NCBI GenBank assembly: GCA_020851075.1
Contig: JADZDL010000475.1
Location: forward strand, 1 to 38,276
Reading direction: 5' to 3'
Length of the DNA stretch: 38,276 bases
Origin: Planctomycetota bacterium
GTDB taxonomy: Bacteria; Planctomycetota; UBA1135; UBA2386
Shown: one piece after another, positions 1 through 7,442 of the stretch
How positions within the stretch are numbered: position 1 is the stretch's first letter
Layout: each line of letters begins with the position of its first letter
Program-made: the position numbers and the translations under genes
Notes under the pieces: model-generated
The model's input: the letters and a program-made list of their open reading frames with translations, nothing else
Database searches by the model: none
Told to the model about the DNA's origin: nothing

Positions 1-1793
1 GTCGTGCCGACCTGCACGAAACCCTTGCCGTCGTTGCTCTGTTCGATCGAGTAACTCGTCGCACCGGCGACCGCGTCAAAGGCCACGCGCAGGCCGCGGG
101 CGCCATCCTGCGTGACGCGCAGGGCCGTCGGGGGCTCGGGCGGAAAGGCCGCGGTCGGGAAGAAGTAGCGCAGCACTCCGCGCGCGTAGGCACGTGCCGC
201 GAAGTAGCGGAACTCGGGCTGGTGCAGTGCTGTGTGGTCCGTGGAGCCCGCCGTGTCGTGGAAGGCGAGTTCGACCAGGATTCCTGGCATCGTGCTCAGC
301 AGGCGCACTTCGCCGAAGTTGGCACTCTGCTGGCCACGATCGACCCACGCCGGGTTGTAGAAGGCGCGCAGGTCGTTCACGATCTGCGTGTGCACTGCGT
401 TGCTGAGGGCGGCGCTGCCGGGCGTGGGCGTGCCCGAGTAGATGAATGTATCGGTGCCAGCACCGCCGCCTGCGTTCGTGTGCAGCGCGAGGTAGGCGTC
501 CGCCGTGCGCCATTCGGCGAATCGAGGCCGCGCGGTCACATCGTCATCGTTGTCCTGGCCGCCCGCGATCGAGTCGTAGACCGTGCTCGGCGCGCCCGAG
601 AACTGCGCCCAGTAGCGTGCGCATTCCTGCCACCGCAGTCGGTTGCTTGTCGTGCCACCGCGCACGAGCGAACCGAGTCCGCCACCGAGGCGAACGGTGT
701 CGGCGATGATGACGCCGCTCGCCGCCGATTGGTTGCTGAGCACGATGCGCGCACCCTGCGCGGCCGAGAACCAGTAGTTGCCGAGGTGCGCCCAGGTCAG
801 GGTGTCGCGCGTCTGGTCGAGTTGCGCAGTGGTGACTCCACCCGTGTGGTGGATGCGGTAGTTGGCTTGTGGCGTACGATTGCTGCTCGCGCGCAGCCAC
901 ACGAAGACGGGGTAGAAGCCGTCGCGCGCGACGGGAATCTGCCACGTGGCGGTCGCGGTCTCGGTGGCGCCGGTGCTGGCGAAGCGATAGCCGCCGCCGT
1001 TGTAGCCCGAGGAAGCGGAAGTGCTCCAACCGCCTGTTTCCGTGTAGTTGGGTGCGCCGACGTCGTTGTCGACGAGGTTGTCGAAGTTCTCTTCGCCGTG
1101 TTCGCGCGTCATCACGACATCGGCGCCGAGGTTCTGCAGGAACGGGATCAGGTACTGATTGCAGATCTCGGCCGTATGAATGTCTTCGGTGAGGCCATCG
1201 ATCACGCCGCGTTGCGTCGTCCATCCAAGCGTGCTGTGCCAGTAGTAGCCATGACCGGGCGACACCGCGATGCGCTTGCCGGCGAGTGCACCCGGCAGGC
1301 CAGTCAACGAGGTGATGGGTGGCGGTGAAGGGGGTTGCGGCAGGTTGGCGAGTGGGTGGCCGAGCAGGTCGCCGAGATCCTGTTCGCTGCCATGCGCGAA
1401 ACGGATCGAGAGGCGCACGTCGGTGATGCCGGGTGCGTTCAGTGCGGTCTTGTTGATCTGTTCGAGCGCGCTTTCGAGCGAGCAGCCGGTGCCGGCGCGC
1501 AGCAGATCCTCTGAGAACACGAGTTCGAGCTTTTGGCCGATGATGCGGCTGTGCAGCAGGCGCGTGCCGGCGGGGAGCTGGGTCGAGTAACCCGCCGCGA
1601 GTTCGGTGGCATCGGGGCCGGCGCACAGGTGTCGGATCGCCGTATCCACCGAGGTGTGCAGCGGCGGCACGGCGGCGAGGTTGTTGGCGCGGTAGAACAG
1701 GACTTCCTGGGCGGCCAACGAAGCGCCGAACGTCACGGCCAGCGAGGCGGCCAGTTGGGCGGCCAGCGAGGATCTCAGGTGGGTGCGCAGCAT
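1..1793 (-). CDS. Secreted N-acetylmuramoyl-L-alanine amidase with GerMN, golvesin-like and FN3 domains (3' end cut)
   Basis: Probably cleaves the amide bond between muramic acid and the stem peptide outside the cytoplasm. The 597 visible residues start with a signal peptide (about 1-29, ending in SLAAQ). A GerMN-like region follows (about 30-135), then a Pro-rich linker. An amidase_3 domain begins near 172. Its expected zinc and catalytic residues are present: His181 (SPGHG), Glu203 (LTED), His438 (LALHTNAG) and Glu508 (ILVELAFH). The domain is split by about 120 residues (253-370) that look like a golvesin/Xly carbohydrate-binding-like beta domain (TATWQIPVARDGFYPVFVW). A fibronectin type III-like domain starts near 552 and runs off the left edge. 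I chose the ATG at 1793 because it gives a good signal peptide; there is no clear Shine-Dalgarno site. Amidase identity is firm; the substrate is inferred from the family. Confidence 0.87.
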   Translation of the reverse strand, partial: MLRTHLRSSLAAQLAASLAVTFGASLAAQEVLFYRANNLAAVPPLHTSVDTAIRHLCAGPDATELAAGYSTQLPAGTRLLHSRIIGQKLELVFSEDLLRAGTGCSLESALEQINKTALNAPGITDVRLSIRFAHGSEQDLGDLLGHPLANLPQPPSPPPITSLTGLPGALAGKRIAVSPGHGYYWHSTLGWTTQRGVIDGLTEDIHTAEICNQYLIPFLQNLGADVVMTREHGEENFDNLVDNDVGAPNYTETGGWSTSASSGYNGGGYRFASTGATETATATWQIPVARDGFYPVFVWLRASSNRTPQANYRIHHTGGVTTAQLDQTRDTLTWAHLGNYWFSAAQGARIVLSNQSAASGVIIADTVRLGGGLGSLVRGGTTSNRLRWQECARYWAQFSGAPSTVYDSIAGGQDNDDDVTARPRFAEWRTADAYLALHTNAGGGAGTDTFIYSGTPTPGSAALSNAVHTQIVNDLRAFYNPAWVDRGQQSANFGEVRLLSTMPGILVELAFHDTAGSTDHTALHQPEFRYFAARAYARGVLRYFFPTAAFPPEPPTALRVTQDGARGLRVAFDAVAGATSYSIEQSNDGKGFVQVGT

Positions 1794-1864
1794 GGGTGGT
1801 GCACATGGTACAGCACCTGGCCAGGCTGTCACCTGCCGTGCCGATTCGCAGCTGCCAGACGCGG

Positions 1865-2140
1865 CTAGCCGCGTTCGACGATGGCCCGCGACTCGGCGAG
1901 CACGGCGGCGAAGATCCGCGCCATGGCATCGGGATCGACACCGTTCGGGGCGCCGAGTTGCCGCATTTGGGCCTGCATCTGGGTCTCGCGCGACGGGTCG
2001 GCGAGCGGCAGGCCGTGACGGCGCTTGATGGCACCGATGCGATGGGCGAGTGCGGCGCGTTCGTGCAGGATCGTGGCGAGGCGACCGTTGATCGCGTCCA
2101 TCTGCTGGCGCAGCGTTTCGAGTTCCTGGCTGGCTTCCAT
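1865..2140 (-). CDS. Chorismate mutase, AroQ type, monofunctional
   Basis: A small all-helical protein of 91 residues from the ATG at 2140. It matches the AroQ chorismate mutase fold, which converts chorismate to prephenate on the way to Phe and Tyr. Visible family positions are the first-helix Arg (ETLRQQMD), the second Arg (LHERAAL), the Lys of GAIKRR, the Asp/Glu pair (ADPSRE) and the Ser of the last helix (AESRAIV). The last-helix Gln/Glu (Gln88 in the E. coli domain) aligns with Val, and the protein ends just after, so activity may be altered. A longer reading to 2197 exists but would overlap the divergent gene, and the conserved region starts at the chosen ATG. The amidase gene follows 71 bases downstream on the same strand. 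Confidence 0.8.
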   Translation of the reverse strand: MEASQELETLRQQMDAINGRLATILHERAALAHRIGAIKRRHGLPLADPSRETQMQAQMRQLGAPNGVDPDAMARIFAAVLAESRAIVERG

Positions 2141-2167
2141 TGCGGGTGGGGGTTCTGTGGCGATACT
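2140..2167 (+). promoter_or_regulatory. Candidate sigma-70-like promoter giving a near-leaderless transcript
   Basis: TTGCGG at 2140-2145 and GATACT at 2162-2167 are separated by 16 bases. The expected start of transcription falls only a few bases before the ATG at 2178. The gap between the two divergent genes is 37 bases, so the promoter must be compact or lie inside the neighbouring gene. This is a weak consensus match only. Confidence 0.3.
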
Positions 2168-2177
2168 ACTCGGCCCG

Positions 2178-4781
2178 ATGATCGATCGTCCGCGCAAACC
2201 CGAAGTGCTCGCCCCGGCTGGCTCGATGCCCTCCCTGCTCGCGGCACTCCAGCACGGTGCGGACGCGGTCTACTTCGGGCTGCAGGATGGCTTCAACGCG
2301 CGGGCACGCGCGGCGAACTTCGCGTTGGCGAATCTGCCCGAACTGTGCGCGCGCATTCATCGCGCCGGCGCGCGGGCCTACGTGACGCTCAATACGCTCG
2401 TGTTCGAGCCGGAGTTGCCGGCGCTGGAGCACGTGCTGCGTGGCATCGCGGCGGCGGGCGTCGATGCGCTGATCGTGCAGGATCCCGCCGTATGCCTGCT
2501 CGCGCGCGCGGTGTGCCCAGAACTCGAACTGCACGCGAGCACGCAGATGACGATCGCGGAGGCGGCGGCGGTGCCGTTTGCGGTTGGACTCGGTTGTTCG
2601 CGGGTCGTCGTGCCGCGCGAACTGTCGGTCGATGAGATCCGCACGTTTGCGGCCGGTACCGACGTCGAACTCGAAGTGTTTGTACACGGGGCGCTGTGCG
2701 TGTCGTGGAGCGGCCAGTGTCTCACGAGCGAAGCGTGGGGCGGCCGTTCGGCGAATCGCGGGCAGTGTGCGCAAAGTTGCCGCATGCCGTACGAACTCGT
2801 CGTCGATGGCGAAAGCAAGCCGCTCGGGGACGTGAACTACCTGCTGAGTCCCAAGGACCTCGCGGGCGCGCGTGCGGTGCCCGACCTGCTCAGCGTGCCT
2901 TCGGTGCACGGCTTGAAGATCGAAGGGCGCCAGAAGGGGCCGCAGTATGTGGCGACAGCGGTTGGTGGTTACCGTCGCTGGGTCGACGCGTTGGCCGGCG
3001 GCGGCGATCGCAAGGCCGCGGAGCGGCAGCTGGCGAACGATCTGCTCGCGATGTCGCTGTCGTACACACGCGGCTTCTCGGATGGCTTCTTTGGCGGCAG
3101 TGACCACCAGACGCTCGTCGAAGGGCGTTTTCCCAAGCACCGCGGTGTGTTTGTCGGCACGGTTTCGCGCATCGTTGGTGATGGCGTGTTCGTGAAGCCG
3201 GATGCCGAAGGGCGGCCATGGACCGGGGCGCTTGGCGTCGACGAACGACCCGAAGGGCCCACCGGCGAACGCACCACGAAGTTGCCCGCCGTTGGCGATG
3301 CAGCCCCGCTGGTGCTGAAACCCGGCATGGGGGTGGTGTTCGACCAGGGCGATCCCGAGGACAAGAACGAGCCCGGTGGCGCGGTCTACTACGTCGACCA
3401 GAAAGGCAGCGAACTGCGGCTCGGTTTTGGCGATCGGGGGCCGGATCTGCAGCGCATTCGTGCTGGCGATCGCGTGTTTGCGACGAGCGATCCGGCGCTG
3501 CTCGCGCTGATCGTTCGCGATGATGCGCTCGAGCCGGACGGTCGTAATCCCGTCGCTCTCGTGGTGACTGGGGCGCTTGGCGAACCATTGACGGTGACGG
3601 CGCGCAGCGGCGCGTTTGCGGCGACCGTTCGCGGCAGTTCGCCGCTGCAGCCGGCGCGCGGTGCGGGACTCGATGCCGCGTTGCTCAAGGACAAGCTCGG
3701 CGCGTTTGGTGGCACTCCATTTGGCCTTTTGGAGCTCGACGAGAAGGGGCTGGGCCGTGGCCTGCATGTGCCGGCGAGCGAGCTCAAAGAGCTCCGGCGG
3801 CAGCTCGTCGCGGAACTGTTGCCGCAGATCGAACGTGGCCCCGTGCGCACCCTCGATGCACGGCCCGCGATCCGGCGCGTGCGCGATGAGCTCGCGACCG
3901 TGGCCACGCGCGGCTTCGAACAGCCAGAACTCGTGCCGCTCGTGCGCACCGACGAACAACTCGATGCCGCGATCGATGTGGGTTGCCCCGAAGTGGAACT
4001 CGACTGGATGGAGTTCACGGGGCTCGGCAAGGCCGTCGAGCACGCGCGGTCCCGCGGTGTGCGCGTGGTGATCGCAACGACGCGCATCGGTAAGCCTGGT
4101 GAGGAGCCGCTGATCGAACGCATCCGCAAGCTGCAACCCGATGGTGTGTTGGTGCGGCATTTCGGCGCCATGATGCGCTTTCTGCGTTTCCGGGCTGAAG
4201 GCGAACGTATGGCGCTACACGGCGATTTCTCGCTGAACGCGGCCAATTCGCTGACGACGCGGCATCTGTTGCAGCTCGGCCTCGACACGGTGACCGCGTC
4301 GTTTGACCTCGACGAGCAGCAGTTGCTGGCGATGATCCAGCAGGTGCCGGCGGGGCGGCTGGCGGTGATCGCGCACCATCGTATTCCGACGTTCCACACC
4401 GAACACTGCGTCTATTCGCACCTGCTCAGCAATGGCCGCGATTTCCATTCCTGCGGGCGGCCGTGTGAACGGCACCAGGTCGCCTTGCGTGATCATCTCG
4501 GCCGCGAACATCCCGTCATTGTCGACGTCGGGTGCCGCAATACCGTCTTCCACCACGCGCCGCAGCAGAGTTCGCAGTGGGCGGAGAAGCTCGTGCGCGG
4601 GGGCGTGCGGCGGTTTCGTGTCGAGTTCGTGCGCGAAGGCAAAGCCGAAGTGGCGCGCGTGCTCACCGCCTGGCGCGAACTGCTCGCGGGCAAGCTCGAT
4701 GCGGATGGCCTGTTGCGGCGGACGGGCGCGTCGAGCCAGTTTGGCGTGGCCCAGGGCGGCATGACGCTGCTCGCCGAGTAG
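2178..4781 (+). CDS. Peptidase U32 family protein (RlhA-like, with DUF3656-type region)
   Basis: An 867-residue member of the U32 family. Characterised members include E. coli RlhA, which hydroxylates a 23S rRNA cytidine, and collagenase-like proteins; few act as true proteases. The N-terminus (KPEVLAPAGSMPSLLAALQHGADAVYFGLQ) is the usual TIM-barrel start. The U32 signature is at about residues 164-200, with Cys-rich CVSWSGQC and NRGQCAQSCR motifs. A long middle region fits the DUF3656 type. A second Cys-rich block near 755-800 (HTEHCVYSHLL, SCGRPCERHQ) suggests that the C-terminal half is a second U32 module. I prefer the ATG at 2178 over earlier in-frame starts because it sits directly before the conserved region and avoids overlapping the divergent chorismate mutase. 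A 23S rRNA role is plausible but unproven. Confidence 0.88.
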   Translation: MIDRPRKPEVLAPAGSMPSLLAALQHGADAVYFGLQDGFNARARAANFALANLPELCARIHRAGARAYVTLNTLVFEPELPALEHVLRGIAAAGVDALIVQDPAVCLLARAVCPELELHASTQMTIAEAAAVPFAVGLGCSRVVVPRELSVDEIRTFAAGTDVELEVFVHGALCVSWSGQCLTSEAWGGRSANRGQCAQSCRMPYELVVDGESKPLGDVNYLLSPKDLAGARAVPDLLSVPSVHGLKIEGRQKGPQYVATAVGGYRRWVDALAGGGDRKAAERQLANDLLAMSLSYTRGFSDGFFGGSDHQTLVEGRFPKHRGVFVGTVSRIVGDGVFVKPDAEGRPWTGALGVDERPEGPTGERTTKLPAVGDAAPLVLKPGMGVVFDQGDPEDKNEPGGAVYYVDQKGSELRLGFGDRGPDLQRIRAGDRVFATSDPALLALIVRDDALEPDGRNPVALVVTGALGEPLTVTARSGAFAATVRGSSPLQPARGAGLDAALLKDKLGAFGGTPFGLLELDEKGLGRGLHVPASELKELRRQLVAELLPQIERGPVRTLDARPAIRRVRDELATVATRGFEQPELVPLVRTDEQLDAAIDVGCPEVELDWMEFTGLGKAVEHARSRGVRVVIATTRIGKPGEEPLIERIRKLQPDGVLVRHFGAMMRFLRFRAEGERMALHGDFSLNAANSLTTRHLLQLGLDTVTASFDLDEQQLLAMIQQVPAGRLAVIAHHRIPTFHTEHCVYSHLLSNGRDFHSCGRPCERHQVALRDHLGREHPVIVDVGCRNTVFHHAPQQSSQWAEKLVRGGVRRFRVEFVREGKAEVARVLTAWRELLAGKLDADGLLRRTGASSQFGVAQGGMTLLAE

Positions 4782-4790
4782 CGCCCCGCG

Positions 4791-5216
4791 TTACCGTTTG
4801 GTGCGGGCTATGGGCCCGAGCACGAGGCGCTGCAGAAAGCCGCAATAGGTGGCCGCGAACGTGCAGGCCGCGTGCCAGGTGGCGCGCCAGGGCAGGGCGA
4901 CTTCCGAAGGCTGGTAATGGTCGGCGACCGATTCGAGCACGGCGCCGCCGATCGCCGCGAGCGCGGCGAGCATGGCCGCGGCCAGCAGGCTCACCTTGAC
5001 CGGATTGGTGCCTTCCGGCAGGACGGGGGCGGGCCGCCGCCGCTGCAGCATCGTCGTGATCGCATGCAGGGCCAGCGCGGCGGCCAGCAGGACGGCCCAC
5101 TCGCGGCCGTTCAGGGTGTAACCGCGGAAATTGCTGATGCCGGCGACCCAGAGCAGGCCGATCAGCACCGGACAGAGGGAGAGCAGGCGGCGGAGCCAGA
5201 GATTCGGTGGGCGCAT
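4791..5216 (-). CDS. Small integral membrane protein, unknown function
   Basis: A 141-residue protein with three or four hydrophobic stretches: LLSLCPVLIGLLWVAGI near the N-terminus, WAVLLAAALALHAITTML, VSLLAAAMLAALAAIGGAV, and a weaker one near the C-terminus (WHAACTFAATYCGFL). The short basic ends (MRPPNLWLRR, IARTKR) suit a membrane protein. I do not recognise the family. It lies 18 bases downstream of the DsrE/YedF-like gene on the same strand, so the two are probably co-transcribed. It is convergent with the U32 gene, leaving only nine bases between the stops. Codon use looks like that of its neighbours. Confidence 0.68.
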   Translation of the reverse strand: MRPPNLWLRRLLSLCPVLIGLLWVAGISNFRGYTLNGREWAVLLAAALALHAITTMLQRRRPAPVLPEGTNPVKVSLLAAAMLAALAAIGGAVLESVADHYQPSEVALPWRATWHAACTFAATYCGFLQRLVLGPIARTKR

Positions 5217-5234
5217 CGGCGGACTTCTGGCGGG

Positions 5235-5561
5235 CTAGAGAGTGACGACCTTCTTGGCGCGGCCGATCTCCTGCAGGATCGTATCCATGTCCGCGACCTT
5301 GCCGACGCTGGGGGCGACCCCGAAGTGGGACAGGCAGGTGCCGCAGGGCACGAGGTCGACGCCGCGTTCTTCGAGTGCCCGCAACTCCGCCAGCACGGGG
5401 GACTCGGGGCCGACCAGCTTGACGCCCGCGTTGTAGAAGACGATCGCGGTGAACCCTGGTAGGGCGATCGACTTCTTGAGGAACGTGCCGAGGATCTTCT
5501 GGCCCAGGGCGCGGTCCCCGTGGCCCATCTGGTCCTGGTTGATGACGACGATCGTGTCCAT
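5235..5561 (-). CDS. DsrE/DsrF-like protein resembling the C-terminal domain of YedF
   Basis: A 108-residue alpha/beta protein of the DsrE superfamily, whose members carry or relay sulfur or selenium on cysteine. It resembles the C-terminal half of selenium-associated YedF proteins: an opening VVINQDQMGHGDRALG, then FYNAGVKLV, and the Cys motif PCGTCLSHFGV with Cys73 and Cys76. The N-terminal TusA-like domain found in full YedF is missing, and no TusA-like gene is visible nearby. The downstream partner is the small membrane protein, possibly co-transcribed. Family membership is clear from the motifs. The substrate is unknown, and I see no selenium genes in the window to support that role. Confidence 0.8.
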   Translation of the reverse strand: MDTIVVINQDQMGHGDRALGQKILGTFLKKSIALPGFTAIVFYNAGVKLVGPESPVLAELRALEERGVDLVPCGTCLSHFGVAPSVGKVADMDTILQEIGRAKKVVTL

Positions 5562-5671
5562 GGCCCTATCGTGAAGGGGCGAGGGTCTTGGTGCCAGAGG
5601 GCAACATCGGGCTTTCGCCCGGGGCCCTTGGTCCGTAGCCTTCTCGCCCTTCGACCTCTGCCAATTCGCTC
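5562..5671. promoter_or_regulatory. Divergent intergenic region before purD
   Basis: This 110-base gap separates the divergent DsrE-like gene and purD and must hold promoters for at least one of them. It contains a small perfect hairpin, CGGGC-TTTC-GCCCG, at 5608-5621. I see no convincing -35/-10 pair and no purine riboswitch-like core. Confidence 0.35.
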
Positions 5672-6940
5672 ATGAAAGTCCTCGTCATCGGTTCGGGTGG
5701 CCGCGAACACGCGTTGTGCTGGAAGATCCGGCAATCCCCGCTGGTCACCAAGCTGTACTGCGCCCCGGGCAACCCCGGTACGGCGGCGATCGCCGACAAC
5801 GTGGACATCAGCAGCGACGATATCGGGAAGCTGGTCGCGTTCGCGGCGGCGGAGAAGATCGACCTCACGGTCGTCGGACCCGAGGGCCCGCTGTGCGCCG
5901 GCATCGTCGATGAGTTCCAGAAGCAGAAGCTACTCTGCTTTGGCCCCAACAAAGCTGCGGCCGAACTCGAAGGCAGCAAAGCCTTCTCGCGCGAGGTCTG
6001 CCGCCGCCACCGCATTCCGGGGCCGAACTTCTGGGCCTTCGACGACCATCAGCAGGCGAAGTCGTTTCTCGACAACCGCGAGGCGGGCCCGATCGTCGTG
6101 AAGGCCTCGGGCCTCGCGGCGGGCAAGGGCGTCACGGTCTGCAAGAGTTCCGAGGAAGCGAAGGTGGCCGTGGCCGAGTGCCTCGAGAAGCGGCGCTTTG
6201 GCGAAGCCGGGGGCACGGTGGTGCTCGAAGAATGCCTCGAAGGCCCGGAGCTATCGGTGATCACGTTGACCGATGGCCAGACGATCATGCCGCTGGAGCC
6301 CGCGCGGGATCACAAAGCGGTGTTCGATGGCGACAAGGGCCCGAACACGGGCGGCATGGGGGTGGTGACGCCGGTCGCCGTGATGCCGCGAATGCGTTCG
6401 CAGATCGAGAGCCAGATCATCTTTCCGACCGTGCACGCGATGAATCGTGAAGGTCGTCGCTACCAGGGTTTCCTCTACGCCGGCCTCATGCTGACGAACC
6501 AGGGGCCGCGCGTGCTCGAATACAACTGCCGTCTCGGGGATCCGGAGACGCAGCCGCTGCTCATGCGTCTGCAGAGTGATCTCGTGCCGCTGCTGCTAGC
6601 CACGGCCGAGGGCAAGCTCGATACGATGGAAGCGCCCGTGTGGGACCCGCGTGTGGCGGTGTGCGTCGTGGCCTGCAGTGGCGGGTATCCCGGCGACTTC
6701 AAGAAGGGCGTCCCGATCTTCGGCCTCGACCGCGTGGTCACCGGGCCGGACCTGCAGGTGTTCCATGCCGGAACGTCACGCAAGCTCGGTGGCGACCTGA
6801 CCACGGCGGGTGGGCGCGTGCTGGCCGTGACGGCGCTCGGCGCCGATATCGGGGCGGCGCGCGACCGCGCCTACGCGGCGCTGCAGTTGATCGAGTTCCA
6901 GGGCATGCACTATCGCAAGGACATCGGCCTCCGGACGTGA
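5672..6940 (+). CDS. purD: Phosphoribosylamine-glycine ligase (GAR synthetase)
   Basis: An ATP-grasp enzyme of 422 residues that joins 5-phosphoribosylamine and glycine in step two of de novo purine synthesis, in the cytosol. Length and motifs are standard: N-terminal KVLVIGSGGREHALCW, APGNPGT, VVGPEGPLCAGI, the ATP-grasp lysine loop VVKASGLAAGKGV, the glycine-rich GPNTGGMGVVTPV, and the metal-binding VLEYNCRLGDPETQP. The ATG at 5672 immediately precedes the conserved beta strand. It is not adjacent to the other purine genes of the window, which lie some 3 kb away on the opposite strand. The Fur-family gene follows 49 bases downstream. Nothing odd is seen in the active-site motifs. Confidence 0.97.
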   Translation: MKVLVIGSGGREHALCWKIRQSPLVTKLYCAPGNPGTAAIADNVDISSDDIGKLVAFAAAEKIDLTVVGPEGPLCAGIVDEFQKQKLLCFGPNKAAAELEGSKAFSREVCRRHRIPGPNFWAFDDHQQAKSFLDNREAGPIVVKASGLAAGKGVTVCKSSEEAKVAVAECLEKRRFGEAGGTVVLEECLEGPELSVITLTDGQTIMPLEPARDHKAVFDGDKGPNTGGMGVVTPVAVMPRMRSQIESQIIFPTVHAMNREGRRYQGFLYAGLMLTNQGPRVLEYNCRLGDPETQPLLMRLQSDLVPLLLATAEGKLDTMEAPVWDPRVAVCVVACSGGYPGDFKKGVPIFGLDRVVTGPDLQVFHAGTSRKLGGDLTTAGGRVLAVTALGADIGAARDRAYAALQLIEFQGMHYRKDIGLRT

Positions 6941-6989
6941 GCCGGGGCCCGCTGGCCGCTATGGTGCGACACAGACGAGGTCAAACCCG

Positions 6990-7442
6990 GTGAAGCCCGA
7001 GCAGGAACTGAGCATCGTGGAAGCGCACCTGCGCAAGAGCGGGTTCCGTTGGACCAACCAGCGGGCCCTCATCGTGCGCACGGCCCTGTCGACGCACGAT
7101 CACTTCACGGCCGAAGAACTGCTGCTGCTCTGCCGCAAAGTCGACCCACGGGTTTCGCGCGCCACGGTCTACCGGACCTTGCTCGTGCTCGAAGAAGCCG
7201 GTTTCGTCGAAGGGCTCGACACTGGCGACGGTGGGCGCAAGTTCGAGCACGTGATTGGCCACAAGCATCACGACCACATGGTCTGTGGTGGCTGTGGGTC
7301 GATCTTTGAGTTCCACGATGATGAACTCGAACGTCGCCAGGAAGCCGCCGCGAAGCGCATCGGTTTCCGCATCGAACGCCACAGCCTGCGCATCTACGGC
7401 TCGTGCCGCGACTGCCAGCGCCGTCGGGGGACTGCCCCTTGA
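6990..7442 (+). CDS. Fur-family metal-dependent transcriptional regulator
   Basis: A 150-residue Fur-superfamily repressor, starting at a GTG. The winged helix includes RWTNQRALIVRTAL and the recognition region RVSRATVYRTLLVLEEAGFV. The His-rich hinge and sensor GHKHHDHMVCGGCG follows, and both structural-zinc CxxC pairs are present (CGGC and CRDC). The ferric uptake regulator itself, Zur and PerR share this layout, and I cannot tell which metal or peroxide is sensed. The stop codon overlaps the TTG start of the downstream sigma-54 response regulator by four bases, so the two are probably translationally coupled. I see no inverted-repeat Fur box upstream in the 49-base gap. Confidence 0.93.
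   Translation: MKPEQELSIVEAHLRKSGFRWTNQRALIVRTALSTHDHFTAEELLLLCRKVDPRVSRATVYRTLLVLEEAGFVEGLDTGDGGRKFEHVIGHKHHDHMVCGGCGSIFEFHDDELERRQEAAAKRIGFRIERHSLRIYGSCRDCQRRRGTAP

Noticed and set aside
544..2247. A long minus-strand frame overlapping the amidase gene
   Set aside because: It is out of frame with the amidase, whose signal peptide and active-site motifs are clear; its translation is Arg-rich without domains.
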